A stretch of DNA of 64,000 bases from Hyphomicrobium nitrativorans NL23 (GTDB taxonomy: Bacteria; Pseudomonadota; Alphaproteobacteria; Rhizobiales; Hyphomicrobiaceae), in contig NC_022997.1 in the NCBI RefSeq assembly GCF_000503895.1, forward strand, positions 1,508,501 through 1,572,500, in the 5' to 3' direction. The notes below the pieces were generated by a model. That model was not told the DNA's origin. It did no database searches and was given only the letters and a program-made list of their open reading frames with translations. This document shows, piece by piece, positions 9,160-18,240 of this stretch. How positions within the stretch are numbered: the first letter of the stretch is position 1; each line of letters starts with the position of its first letter. The translations under genes were made by a program, and so were the position numbers.

Positions 9160-10145
9160 GTGAGCGTCCTGCGGTAGCGAATGACGAGGTAGAGGAAGAA
9201 CGGTGCGCCGACGATGGCCGTCAGGACGCCGAGCTTGAGGTCGCGCCCGGGTGCAATGAGGCGCACGGCGATGTCGGCTGCGAGGACGAGCGAGGCCCCG
9301 GCGAGGGCGCTCGGAAAGAGAAGGCGGCTCGGTTTCGATCCGACCACCGGCCGCAGCAGATGCGGAACGATGAGGCCGACGAAACCGATGGCGCCGGCGA
9401 CGGACGTTGCCGCACCGACCGACGTGGCCGTGCCAAGGATCGTCAACGTTTGCGTACGGTTGAGACGCACGCCCATGCTTTGAGCGGCATCGGACCCAAG
9501 CGACAGCGCGTCGAGCGCACGGCCGAGCGGTGCAAGCATCACCCAGCCGATAATCATGAACGGAGCCGACAGCCAGACGTGGACCATGGAGCGGTCCGTC
9601 AGAGATCCGAGCATCCAGAACAGGATTTCCATGGCCGCGAAGGGATTGGGAGACAGGTTCAGCGCCAGCGAGGTCATGGCGCCGGCAAGGCTTGTGATCG
9701 CGACGCCGGCGAGGATCAACGTCAGCGTTCCGGCGCGGCCGCCCGCAAGGATCTGGATGACCATTACGGCAGCGATGGCACCCAGCATGGCGAGCACCGG
9801 CAGCGCCAGTGCAAAAGCCGCCGAGAGGCCGGTGTAGATTGCTATGACCGCGCCGAGAGACGCCGAGGCGCTGACGCCGAGCACGCCTGGATCGGCAAGG
9901 GGGTTGCGCAAGTATCCTTGCAGGACGGCGCCTGAAAGCCCCAGCGTTGCGCCGATCATCGCGCCGAGGATCGCGCGCGGCAGGCGGATTTCCTGCATGA
10001 CGAGGCGGGCGGCCTCGTTGTTGCCGCGGAACAAGCCGTCGAACGACGTCGCCAGGTCGAGGCCGGCGGGGCCGGTGAACAGAGAGGCCGCGAACAGAAT
10101 CGCGACGAGGAGCGCGAGGCCGGCGATGACGAGACGATAGCTCAT
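9156..10145 (-). CDS. btuC: BtuC, permease of the cobalamin ABC importer
   Basis: FecCD/BtuC-family inner-membrane permease with about ten membrane segments in 329 residues. Family segments include GAVLQGYLRNPLADP in the first third and GFVGLIVPHLLR, the coupling-helix region, in the last third. The ATG at 10145 overlaps the btuF stop as ATGA and gives an N-terminus that goes straight into the first membrane helix (LVIAGLALLVAILFAASLF); the upstream open frame has no such character. It forms one operon with btuF and btuD. Confidence 0.93.
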   Translation of the reverse strand: MSYRLVIAGLALLVAILFAASLFTGPAGLDLATSFDGLFRGNNEAARLVMQEIRLPRAILGAMIGATLGLSGAVLQGYLRNPLADPGVLGVSASASLGAVIAIYTGLSAAFALALPVLAMLGAIAAVMVIQILAGGRAGTLTLILAGVAITSLAGAMTSLALNLSPNPFAAMEILFWMLGSLTDRSMVHVWLSAPFMIIGWVMLAPLGRALDALSLGSDAAQSMGVRLNRTQTLTILGTATSVGAATSVAGAIGFVGLIVPHLLRPVVGSKPSRLLFPSALAGASLVLAADIAVRLIAPGRDLKLGVLTAIVGAPFFLYLVIRYRRTLT

Positions 10146-11017
10146 GGCGCAACTGGCTTTCGTGGGCTGAGCTGAGCGGCCGCATCGGCCAAAATGCGAA
10201 CGGCTTCTGCTGTGAACGGCGCGCCGCAGACCCAATACCTATCCGGGACGGCCGTCATGGGGCGACCTTGAAGAATGGCACTTAAGGCCGGATGCTCGAA
10301 CGTCTGATAGGCAAGTGCGGGGGCGCTGCTTTCGTAGCGTGTTCCGCCGACGATGAGATCGGGCGCGGAGACAACGAGGATTTCGAGGGGCAGGCGGATC
10401 GTGCCGGACAGTCCGAGCCGCGTTCCTAAGTTTTCGAGACCCGCTCGCTGCACCACTTCGCTCGACAGGGTGCCCGATCCCACGGTGTAACTGTTTGCGA
10501 AGTGCAAGGCTGCGAGTGGCCGCCATGCGGTTTCATCGGGCGCCGGGGTGGCAGCGAGGCGCCGGTCGAGTTCTTCAACGAGTTCTTCGGCGCGTTTCTC
10601 GCGTCCGAGAAGGTTTCCCAGCCTGCGGATCTGCTCGCGTATTTCGTCGAAGGAGTAGGCGGGCGGAAACTGCTCCACACGGAACCCCAAGCGCTTCAAC
10701 ATCGCCACACTGGCCCGGCTCGTGAACGTGCCGGCGAGCACGAGATCGGGCTGCATCATGAAAATTTCTTCGGCGAGGCCGTGGTTCACGACAAAGCGCC
10801 GTGCCTCATCCGGGAGAACGGAGCTTTTGGGGTCGCGTGCGAGATGGGACACGGAATGCAGTTGGCCCGGCGCTGCCATTAGCATCGCCATCTGATCCGT
10901 ACACAAGTTCATCGACACGACACGGCGCGGCGGAGCCTCGGCGTGCAGCGGGAGGCTCGCGACGACGAGTGCGGCGGCCGAGATCAGTGCGGCTATGGCC
11001 ATCGATGGCCGGGGCAT
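10142..11017 (-). CDS. btuF: BtuF-like periplasmic cobalamin-binding protein
   Basis: Class III periplasmic binding protein of 291 residues with a Sec signal peptide (hydrophobic ALISAAALVVASLPLHAEA). The start of the mature chain, RRVVSMNLCTDQMAMLM, is the typical TroA/BtuF opening, and a long connecting helix follows near residues 120-160. It probably binds corrinoid in the periplasm and docks on BtuC. Binding specificity cannot be read from the sequence; a siderophore would be the alternative, but the genes lie behind btuB and its cobalamin riboswitch. It sits 186 bases after btuB with an inverted repeat between them. Confidence 0.88.
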   Translation of the reverse strand: MPRPSMAIAALISAAALVVASLPLHAEAPPRRVVSMNLCTDQMAMLMAAPGQLHSVSHLARDPKSSVLPDEARRFVVNHGLAEEIFMMQPDLVLAGTFTSRASVAMLKRLGFRVEQFPPAYSFDEIREQIRRLGNLLGREKRAEELVEELDRRLAATPAPDETAWRPLAALHFANSYTVGSGTLSSEVVQRAGLENLGTRLGLSGTIRLPLEILVVSAPDLIVGGTRYESSAPALAYQTFEHPALSAILQGRPMTAVPDRYWVCGAPFTAEAVRILADAAAQLSPRKPVAP

Positions 11018-11095
11018 TGGCGTCGTCCTTCAGGGCTCGTGAGACGGAGATATGACGATCTTCGTTCTCTCTCTCCCGCGATGGGTAACAGGGAT

Positions 11096-11152
11096 CAAGG
11101 AGGCCCCAACCTTGCGCGTGATGCAGCACGCGGGGTGGTCGAGGCCTCCTTG
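11096..11152. repeat. Inverted repeat between btuB and btuF
   Basis: Perfect 10-base arms CAAGGAGGCC (11096-11105) and GGCCTCCTTG (11143-11152) flank a 37-base loop in the 186-base btuB-btuF gap. No T-run follows, so a simple intrinsic terminator is unlikely. It could be an RNA stem that stabilises or attenuates the transcript between the outer-membrane and ABC parts of the cluster. Confidence 0.45.
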
Positions 11153-11203
11153 CCCATTCGTGGCTATCGAGGCCTCTCGTCTTCGAGAAGTCCTCGCCTC
11201 GTC

Positions 11204-13198
11204 TCAGTCGCCAAACCGCATGCGGATGCCGGCGTAAGCTGCGATGTTCGCGGTCTCGTATCCGAATACCTCCTGATAGTCCTCATCCAGCAAGTTCTCC
11301 ACGCGGGCGAATGCGGTGAGGTTATCGGAGATGTCGTATTCGCCGGCCACCGTCACGAGTGTGTAGCTGTCCATCAAGATGCGGGGCGGTGCACCGAGGC
11401 GGAAGTCGTTATCGTAGAAGTCGCCGTTGTAAACGGCACTGACGGTCGCACGCGCGCGATCGGAGAAGCGATACGTTGCGTTCACGCTTGCCTGGTGCTC
11501 CGGCCGGCGGACTTCGCGGAACCGCAGACCTGTCGCATCCGTCTCGAAAGAATTGAGATGCGTATAGGTTGCGATGATGTCGAAATTATCCGTCGGTCGA
11601 GCTGTCACAGTCACCTCGACGCCGCGGCGTGTGCTCTCCTGATCGCGATTTCCAGCGGTGGGGATCGGTCCCGAGTAATCGGCGAAAATTTCGTTTTCGA
11701 GGTTTGCGCGGAAGTACGTGACGTCGACGATGAGAGCCTTGTTGAAGAAGCTCTGCTCGATGCCGGCATCCCATGAGATGGATTCTTCCGGGGTCAAATT
11801 GGGGTTGCCCAGCCACTGTCCGGGAATGAATCCGAACTGCTCGCTAAAGGTCGGGTTTGTTACGCCCTTGCCGTAGCTCGCATGGAAGCGTGTATCCGTA
11901 GATCTGAGCAGATAAGCGGCCGTTGCCCGGTACGTTTCAGCGTCTTCGAATGTGTCGTTCGTATCGTAGCGGTAGGCGCCGGTCAGGAACAGGCTGTCGA
12001 ACAGTTCAAGCCGGTATTCCGCAACGTGGCCCCGCAGCGTCCGCTCTTGCTCGGGGATTTGGCTGGGATCCCAGAAGATCGGTCCCGTGTTGCGGTAGGT
12101 TTCCGTGTTTTGCTCGATCAAGCCGATGAGTGTGTGGCGTGCGTTGGCGATCGAGGGCGTATCGAATTGGAGCGTCGTCTGGTAGCCGAAATGCTCGCGC
12201 GTTCCGACGTCGCCGCTATCTGCGAACTGGTCGGCGAAACGTTCGGTTTCGTAGTCTGTGTAGTTGAAGAATACCGAATGCTTCCAATGGTCCTCGAAGG
12301 TGCTCAGCGTTGCGCGTGTGCTCGCGAAAAGCTGCTCGACGTTATGCGTACGATCTCCATCGACGACCAAGCCATACGTCGGCGAACCCCAGTTAAAGTC
12401 TTGCGGGTCGGTCTCGGCAAAGGTGCGTGTTCCGCGGATCGTGCCCTGAATGTTCAGGAACGGAAGAACGTCGGCGTCTCCCTTAAACGAGATGGTGCGG
12501 TTTTCGTAACCATCCTTTTCGCGACCGAATGGCGATGTGTTATAGCCGTCGGTGTCGAAGCCGGTTGCCGAAACGATCCCGCGAGCCCAGTCATTGGCGG
12601 CGGACGCATAGCCCGAGAGCTTCTTCGTCCCGAAAGAGCCGCCTTCGGCCGTGATGCCGACGCGCGCGCCGGGCTCTGCGTTGCGTGTGACGATGTTGAT
12701 GACGCCGGCGGTCGCGTTCGAGCCCCAGAGCGCGCTTTGGGCGCCGCGAAGCACCTCGATACGTTCGATGTTGTCTGCGAGGAGGGTCGAAAAATCGAAT
12801 TCGCCCTGGGCAGGGTCGTTCATCTGAATGCCGTCGATGATGACGAGCGTGTGATTTCCTTCCGCGCCGCGGATGCGGGCTTGAGTTAAGCCTCCTGCCG
12901 GACCGGAGCGGCTCATCGCGACACCCGGAACCGAGCGAAGAGCGTCGCTCACGTAGGTGATGCCGCGCTGGCGAATCTCCTCGCCCGTGATGACGGTCAC
13001 GGCGGAGCCGATCTTTTCAGCTTCAACGGATGTGCCTCGGCTGTCGCCTTGAACGACGATGCCGTCGAGATCGACGGTTTGTGCGCTGGCCGGGCCGGTG
13101 ACGGCAAGAACAGCGAAAAACGCACACGACGAAAACAGCAGTTTCTTCGAGATCGCAGTGCATCTTGCTGTTGCGTCTCGCTCAAATGAACACGACAT
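11204..13198 (-). CDS. btuB: BtuB-type TonB-dependent vitamin B12 receptor
   Basis: Outer-membrane beta-barrel that takes up corrinoids with TonB energy. The 664-residue product has a signal peptide ending near PASAQ, a plug domain (TVITGEEIRQRG, then GVAMSRSG, IRGAEGNHTLVIIDG and IEVLRGAQSALWGSNATAGVINI) and a barrel ending in the expected aromatic-containing strand, GIRMRFGD. The ATG at 13198 follows a G-rich GGGGGGACC ribosome-binding site; the open frame upstream runs into the riboswitch and is not coding. The cobalamin riboswitch about 260 bases upstream fixes the substrate as B12 more firmly than the protein does. Confidence 0.95.
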   Translation of the reverse strand: MSCSFERDATARCTAISKKLLFSSCAFFAVLAVTGPASAQTVDLDGIVVQGDSRGTSVEAEKIGSAVTVITGEEIRQRGITYVSDALRSVPGVAMSRSGPAGGLTQARIRGAEGNHTLVIIDGIQMNDPAQGEFDFSTLLADNIERIEVLRGAQSALWGSNATAGVINIVTRNAEPGARVGITAEGGSFGTKKLSGYASAANDWARGIVSATGFDTDGYNTSPFGREKDGYENRTISFKGDADVLPFLNIQGTIRGTRTFAETDPQDFNWGSPTYGLVVDGDRTHNVEQLFASTRATLSTFEDHWKHSVFFNYTDYETERFADQFADSGDVGTREHFGYQTTLQFDTPSIANARHTLIGLIEQNTETYRNTGPIFWDPSQIPEQERTLRGHVAEYRLELFDSLFLTGAYRYDTNDTFEDAETYRATAAYLLRSTDTRFHASYGKGVTNPTFSEQFGFIPGQWLGNPNLTPEESISWDAGIEQSFFNKALIVDVTYFRANLENEIFADYSGPIPTAGNRDQESTRRGVEVTVTARPTDNFDIIATYTHLNSFETDATGLRFREVRRPEHQASVNATYRFSDRARATVSAVYNGDFYDNDFRLGAPPRILMDSYTLVTVAGEYDISDNLTAFARVENLLDEDYQEVFGYETANIAAYAGIRMRFGD

Positions 13199-13451
13199 CG
13201 GTCCCCCCGTCACGCGTGATGGCGGGAGCTTCGGCGGATATGGCGCGGTGGCGCGACGAGGACCGTGCAACGCGTATCGGCCGCATAATTTTGCGGCGTC
13301 TTGCGCTGCTCGCTCTCCGACGAGCCTGAATAAATTCGTCAGTGGGTGTTCAAGACCCTGGCCATACCTGACGTTGCCCCCATTCGGTTGCACATCAGTC
13401 GCCACTCCGGGTGTCCGTTCCTGCAGGCGTCCCGCACTGAGGATGGGCGAC

Positions 13452-13650
13452 TTGTGGCGGCAGGTCTCCTGGCTTACGGCTCGAACGTCGCTCTCCAGCC
13501 TTCCCGGGGCTCCAACGCGGAGCGCCAGTGGCGTATTTGGAGAGGACTTGCCGCTTACAGTTGCGGGCGCAGCCACGGTTTTGGCGCTCGTCGCGCCGCA
13601 CCGTGTTCCCTCTTCATCTCCACGCGCTTGCGCGCGCTTCGACACCGTCA
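13452..13650 (-). promoter_or_regulatory. Cobalamin riboswitch upstream of btuB
   Basis: On the minus strand the blocks appear in order: GGGAA near 13607, GCTGCGCCCGCAACTGTAA near 13555-13573, ACTGG near 13525-13530, and the B12 box GCCAGGAGACC near 13462-13472. About 255 bases separate the box from the btuB start and should hold the expression platform. Edges are approximate. B12 should repress btuB and probably btuFCD behind it. The rest of the 13199-13807 gene-free stretch shows no other feature I can support; the promoter should lie between 13650 and 13807. Confidence 0.95.
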
Positions 13651-13807
13651 CGCCTTTAAACGGCCTCAGAAACGGCACGCTGTCAACGCAAATCCGACTC
13701 CGTGCGGGAGACCGCCGCACGTGCTGACGCGCTTCTGTAACACTGCCGGGATTTTACGGGGGCGTGTGCAGACGGATTGCAATCTGCCGAGAGCGAACAA
13801 AAACCCT

Positions 13808-14818
13808 TCAGGCCGTCTCGCTCTCGTCAGTGTCCTCCAGTTTGTCGAATGCGGCGCGCCATGCGGCAACGCGCTTCAGTAAAAGCTCGTTGCGCATCGC
13901 TTCCCCCTGCCTCTCCATCTGGCGGAGCGCGTTGCGAAGCGCGACGCGTTCGAGCCGCGTGCCGGGCTCGGGCATCCCGCCGGGATCCTGGCCATCTTCG
14001 ACGGCTGCCCAGACCGCTTTCTTCGTCGCCACATAGGCCGCGGGGCCGTAAAGCCCAAGATAGCTTTGGAAACGCGCGAAATCCGCAGGATCGAACGGCT
14101 TGTCGTCGCCAAGGGGTGCGATCACCGGATTTGCCGGGTGGAGGAAAGCGCAAGGCGTGAGGCCTTCCGCGATCGGCGTGTTTGCAGAATGGGTTCGGCG
14201 TGCGGCGAGAAGTTTCGGCAGGACATGCGTGTGCGGTCCCTCCGGCGATTTTCCGCCCGTGTCGGGGCCGCCGATCTTCTGGAACACTTCGGCGCGTCCC
14301 AGCTTGGATAGGACGACGCGGTGGGGATGGGTATGAAGAATTGCGTGTCCGGCTTCACAGGCGAACGTCGTTTTCCCGACGTTGCGACGGAGGACGGCGA
14401 GCAGTTCGGGATCGCTCGTGCGAATGCAAAAATCGATTTGCGGCTGCTCCAGGCCGATGTCGAACAGAATGCCGTCGCGGTCGGCGGGACGAATGGCGTC
14501 CGTGTCGGGTCCGAGTTCGGTCAGCACGTTGCGCTGAGCGCCGAGGGCCGCGTCTTCCGGGAGGCATAACGCCATGCCCTGGCTCCAGCGCCGGGCGCGC
14601 GGGCTTAGGAGTTCGTAGGCCACGGCCTGCATGTCCGGGTGGGGCACGATCCGGATGGCGCCGCGGGCGGTGGCTCGGGTCAGGTTTTCCGTATCGGAGA
14701 CGTCGAGCGCCTCGCCGTTGTCCTGATGGAATTCGCCAATAGCGCCGAACGATCCGACACTCCACCCGCTGTTCCAGCGTTCGAGTTCCGATTTCAATAT
14801 GGCGATTAGCTTATCCAA
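13808..14818 (-). CDS. Protein of unknown function, about 336 residues
   Basis: I do not recognise this family. From the TTG at 14818, which follows a GGGGAGA ribosome-binding site by a few bases, the protein begins with an amphipathic helix (LDKLIAILKSELERWNSGW) and has no signal peptide or membrane segment. It looks like a soluble cytoplasmic protein with a central SDPELLAVLRRNVGKTTF region, a His-rich segment (CEAGHAILHTHPHRVVLSKLG) and an Arg/Glu-rich helical C-terminus. A longer reading to 15007 would overlap the divergent reductase gene and has an Arg/Pro-rich unlikely N-terminus. It lies just upstream of the btuB riboswitch on the same strand. Confidence 0.7.
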   Translation of the reverse strand: MDKLIAILKSELERWNSGWSVGSFGAIGEFHQDNGEALDVSDTENLTRATARGAIRIVPHPDMQAVAYELLSPRARRWSQGMALCLPEDAALGAQRNVLTELGPDTDAIRPADRDGILFDIGLEQPQIDFCIRTSDPELLAVLRRNVGKTTFACEAGHAILHTHPHRVVLSKLGRAEVFQKIGGPDTGGKSPEGPHTHVLPKLLAARRTHSANTPIAEGLTPCAFLHPANPVIAPLGDDKPFDPADFARFQSYLGLYGPAAYVATKKAVWAAVEDGQDPGGMPEPGTRLERVALRNALRQMERQGEAMRNELLLKRVAAWRAAFDKLEDTDESETA

Positions 14819-14953
14819 CGTCGTCTCCCCCGTGCTGTTCGAGACGGATGACTTGCTCGGGCGCGTGTGGTCTCGTGTGCGAGCCCGAATGGGCAGTCTG
14901 TGTGTCCTGCCAAGCCAGGGCCGTCGTAGAGGAATAAGCGGGAGCGGAAAAGG

Positions 14954-15559
14954 GTGAACTTCGGCAATGCAGAACGCCCGGACGCGTGTCTCGTGGTGAC
15001 GTGCCATCCGTCGCCAACCAGCTTTTGCGCGCGCATCGTGTCGGAAATCGTGGCCGAGACGGGCGCGCGCGGCGCACGCGTCCTGGTGGACGACCTCGTC
15101 GGCATCGGGTTCAACCCGACCATCTCGCGCGCAGAATTCTCAGCTTTTTATCAGGATCGGATCCCGGACGACATCGCGGATCTCGTCGCGCATCTCCGTG
15201 CGGCGCGGGAGCTGGTGTTCGTGCTGCCGGTGTGGATGTACAGCATCCCCGCGATCCTGAAGGGATACTTCGACAGAGTGTGGCGTCCGCATGTTGCGTA
15301 TCGGGTCGACGGCGAGGAGATCGAGGCGCTGCTTGGGCATATCACGCGGATAACGGTGATCGTGACGCACGGGCGCAACAAGGCGGAAACTGCTCTTGTC
15401 GGCGATGGGAGCGACCTTTTCTTCAAGACATCGCTTCCCAGCCTGCTGCCGAACCTGAGCGATACGCAACGGTTCGATTTCTACGCGTTGGATACGCCTC
15501 ATTCCTCGGAGATCGAGCGCGAGTTGCAAAGGGTGCGCGATCGCTTCAAAGGCGTATGA
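14954..15559 (+). CDS. NAD(P)H-dependent flavodoxin-fold oxidoreductase
   Basis: The 201-residue protein is a member of the flavodoxin_2 / NAD(P)H:quinone reductase fold. It has the N-terminal phosphate-binding stretch VVTCHPSPTSFC, which binds FMN or FAD, and the LVFVLPVWMYSIPAILKGYFDRVW segment that forms the flavin site in KefF- and MdaB-like enzymes. It probably reduces quinones or similar acceptors with two electrons; the true acceptor is unknown. The start is a GTG at 14954 after GGAGCGGAAAAGG. It diverges from the unknown gene and has no partner on its own strand. Confidence 0.8.
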   Translation: MNFGNAERPDACLVVTCHPSPTSFCARIVSEIVAETGARGARVLVDDLVGIGFNPTISRAEFSAFYQDRIPDDIADLVAHLRAARELVFVLPVWMYSIPAILKGYFDRVWRPHVAYRVDGEEIEALLGHITRITVIVTHGRNKAETALVGDGSDLFFKTSLPSLLPNLSDTQRFDFYALDTPHSSEIERELQRVRDRFKGV

Positions 15560-15909
15560 GAGGCGCCTGAAGATCTAACGACAGCCGAACGTTCACGCCT
15601 GTGGAGAGGCGAACCGCCTCGCGCGCTGTGACGGGGGGCGATCTCCCGCTCACGAATGCCGCCGCCGCGAAGCTGTAGGCTTGGTCGCTTGCAGGTGGCC
15701 CTCCGTTGCTCCGGGAAGAGCCTGTCAGATCACCCCGATCCACCCTCTCTTTTCTCCGCTCGGCTATTGCATGGGCTGGAGTGTTCGCCAGGCCACAGTG
15801 CGGGCCTTGAATGCCGCTGCTTGACTTAGATCAGGTCCGCGCTCCTATAAGTGTACTACGGTGGTCAACAAATTAATGGGGCGCTAATTTTGTGAACTGG
15901 GGACTTGAG
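15560..15909. other. 350-base gap upstream of the TonB/NnrS operon
   Basis: No convincing gene. A short minus-strand open frame at 15546-15743 has an unremarkable composition and no ribosome-binding site. The only signal I can support is the FNR-like palindrome at 15821-15834, described separately. Confidence 0.5.
15821..15834. promoter_or_regulatory. FNR/NnrR-like palindrome upstream of the TonB/NnrS operon
   Basis: TTGACTTAGATCAG matches the half-site pattern TTGAY-N4-RTCAA except for the last base. It lies 76 bases before the receptor ATG at 15910. Together with two NnrS genes at the operon end this suggests control by a Crp/Fnr protein of the DNR/NnrR kind. Confidence 0.5.
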
Positions 15910-18240
15910 ATGTCGAACGCGCTGAATTCGGCGGTGAGGGACGCGCGCTTGCGCGGGCAGGGGAATGGTTCGAGCCTGTCTGGACGGCGGATCGGTGTGA
16001 CCGCTCTGGCTGCGCTGCTGATAAGTTCGACGGGTGTGTTGGCCCAGTCGGCGGCTCCGGGCACGGCCGTCGATCTGCCGGCGATCGATGTCGGCGGGGC
16101 CACCCCGCGCCCTGCTTCGAAGCAAGCAACGGGCGGCGGTGGCGCTGGGCCGGGGCCGACCGCCGTCGATACGTCCGAGGGGAGCGCCGGAGAAACGCCG
16201 GTTGAGGAGGCGATCCGAAAGCTCGACGCCATTCCGGGTGGCGCGACGGTCGTCACCAACGATGAGATGTCGCCGAAGGCTACGGCGTCTCTTTCGGAGA
16301 TGCTGGCCTCCGTGCCGGGTGTGGTCGTGCAGAACTTCTTCGGCGGCAACGATCAGCCGCGATTGCAGATCCGCGGCTCCGGCTTGCAGCAGAACCCGTC
16401 CGAGCGCGGGACGCTCATTCTCCAGGACGGGCTGCCGATCAACCGCGCGGACGGTTCCTATATCGTCGGCTTTGCGGATCCGAAAAGTGCAGAGTTTGCA
16501 GAGATTTACCGAGGATATACGGCCAACCGGCTGGGTGCCACCGTGCTGGGCGGCGCGATCAACTTCGTCTCGCCCACGGGCATCACCGCACCGGGCGCGG
16601 AAGCTGCCGTGGAATTCGGAAGCTTCGGGCACTTCGGTGTGAATGTGGCAGCTGGCGGACAGGAAGGCGCGTTCGACGCTCATGCGAGCCTGAGCTACGT
16701 CCAGCGCGACGGGTTCCGCGTCTACAACGAATCCGAGCGCACGAACTTCAATCTCAACGCCGGCGCGCGCGTGAACGAGAACATCACGACGCGCCTCTTC
16801 TTCGGTTACACCGATCTTTCGTTCGACGTTGCCGGTCCGCTGTCCGGCACGATGCTCCGTCAGAACCCCAAGCAGGTGTGCACGGGCCCGACAGCGTGCA
16901 CCGGCCCCAACGTGATTCGCGACCGGCCCGAGCGTGAGGCCGAGCAGTTCCGGATCGGATCGCGTACGACGGCCCGGTACGGCGCCAACCTGTTCGACGT
17001 CGGCTTCGGCTACACCTACACGGACGACATGTTCCGGTTCCCGGTGGGGAGCGGCGTGCGGGAGACAGAGGGCGGCGATTTCACGACGGTGCTGCGCTAT
17101 GCCTATGCGCCGGATGCGTCGCGCGCGTTGCCGCTGTTCGAGATTACGGGCCAGTACGTCGTGGGCTCGGCCGACCGCAGCTATCTCATCAACCAGCGGG
17201 GCGAGACGGGGCGTCTCTTCGGCGAGAACGAGCTCGACTCGACGACGCTATCGATGCACGCGGGCTTCAACATTCCGCTCACCGAGCGCCTCACGGTCTC
17301 GCCAGCCATCGCCTATTCGTATGCCAAACGGGAGAACGACGACATCTTCGGCATGGCGCGCCCAAGGTATAATGCGGCAACCAATACCTACCTCCCCGCT
17401 TTTCCGTTCGTGAATACGAGCTACGATCGCTCCTATCAGGAATGGACGCCGAGCGTGGCGCTCAACTACGATCTGACGCGCGACCAGTCCGTTTTCGCCG
17501 CGTTGAGCCGCAGCTTCGAGCCGCCGACGCACGACGATCTCATCTCCCCGGTCCACGGTTCGCCCAACAGCAGCGCCGGCACCAATCCAGGCGGTGCGCC
17601 GCCTGCTATGTTCGCGACGCCGGATCTCGATGCCCAGACGGCGACCACGCTCGAAGGCGGCTGGAAGGGCCGGACGCAAGGGCTCGCATGGTCGGCGATT
17701 GCCTACTATTCGTGGGTCGATGACGAGCTTCTGAACCTGCGCGACTCGTTCGGCAACTCGCTCGGCGCCGTCAACGCCGATAAGACGACGCACTTCGGAA
17801 TCGAAATCGGAACCGCGTTCGATATCACGGCGGACCTCAGCGGCCGGGTGGCCTACACGTATCAGGACTTCCGCTTCGACGGCGATCTCCGTCACGGCGA
17901 CAACCGCCTGGCCGGTGCGCCGCGCCATATCGTGAACGCTGCGCTTCGCTATACCGTCATGCCGGGGCTGTGGGTCGAGGCGGAGGTGGACTGGCTGCCG
18001 GACGATACTCCGGTCGACAACGCGAATACGATGTTCCGCGACTCGTTCGCCGTGTTCGATCTTCGCTCGGCTTACGCGATCACCGACAATCTCAGCCTGT
18101 TCGGCGAGGTGTCCAACATCTTCGACGAGAAGTACGCCTCGGCGACGCTGATCGTTGATGTCGTCAGCAATCCCAACCAGGCCGTGTTCCAGCCCGGAGA
18201 GGGCCGGGCCTTCATCGGGGGCGTGAAAGCGAAGTTCTGA
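15910..18240 (+). CDS. TonB-dependent outer-membrane receptor, substrate unknown
   Basis: The 776-residue protein has a long N-terminal extension with a signal segment (ALAALLISSTGVLAQ), a Gly/Pro-rich linker, a plug domain (ATVVTNDEMSP, LASVPGVVVQNFFGG, IRGSG, GTLILQDGLPI, NRLGATVLGGAINFVSP) and a barrel ending in GRAFIGGVKAKF. The plug resembles receptors for ferric chelates and other small complexes, but I cannot assign the ligand. ATG 15910 follows GGGGACTTGAG; a GTG at 15892 is in frame. Its stop overlaps the next start by one base (TGATG), and five transport and nnrS genes follow without a gap, so ligand import is tied to nitric oxide physiology. Confidence 0.85.
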   Translation: MSNALNSAVRDARLRGQGNGSSLSGRRIGVTALAALLISSTGVLAQSAAPGTAVDLPAIDVGGATPRPASKQATGGGGAGPGPTAVDTSEGSAGETPVEEAIRKLDAIPGGATVVTNDEMSPKATASLSEMLASVPGVVVQNFFGGNDQPRLQIRGSGLQQNPSERGTLILQDGLPINRADGSYIVGFADPKSAEFAEIYRGYTANRLGATVLGGAINFVSPTGITAPGAEAAVEFGSFGHFGVNVAAGGQEGAFDAHASLSYVQRDGFRVYNESERTNFNLNAGARVNENITTRLFFGYTDLSFDVAGPLSGTMLRQNPKQVCTGPTACTGPNVIRDRPEREAEQFRIGSRTTARYGANLFDVGFGYTYTDDMFRFPVGSGVRETEGGDFTTVLRYAYAPDASRALPLFEITGQYVVGSADRSYLINQRGETGRLFGENELDSTTLSMHAGFNIPLTERLTVSPAIAYSYAKRENDDIFGMARPRYNAATNTYLPAFPFVNTSYDRSYQEWTPSVALNYDLTRDQSVFAALSRSFEPPTHDDLISPVHGSPNSSAGTNPGGAPPAMFATPDLDAQTATTLEGGWKGRTQGLAWSAIAYYSWVDDELLNLRDSFGNSLGAVNADKTTHFGIEIGTAFDITADLSGRVAYTYQDFRFDGDLRHGDNRLAGAPRHIVNAALRYTVMPGLWVEAEVDWLPDDTPVDNANTMFRDSFAVFDLRSAYAITDNLSLFGEVSNIFDEKYASATLIVDVVSNPNQAVFQPGEGRAFIGGVKAKF

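Noticed and set aside
15546-15743. A 65-codon minus-strand frame in the gap after the flavodoxin-fold reductase
   Set aside because: No ribosome-binding site, no hydrophobic or domain-like feature, and it overlaps the end of the reductase gene.
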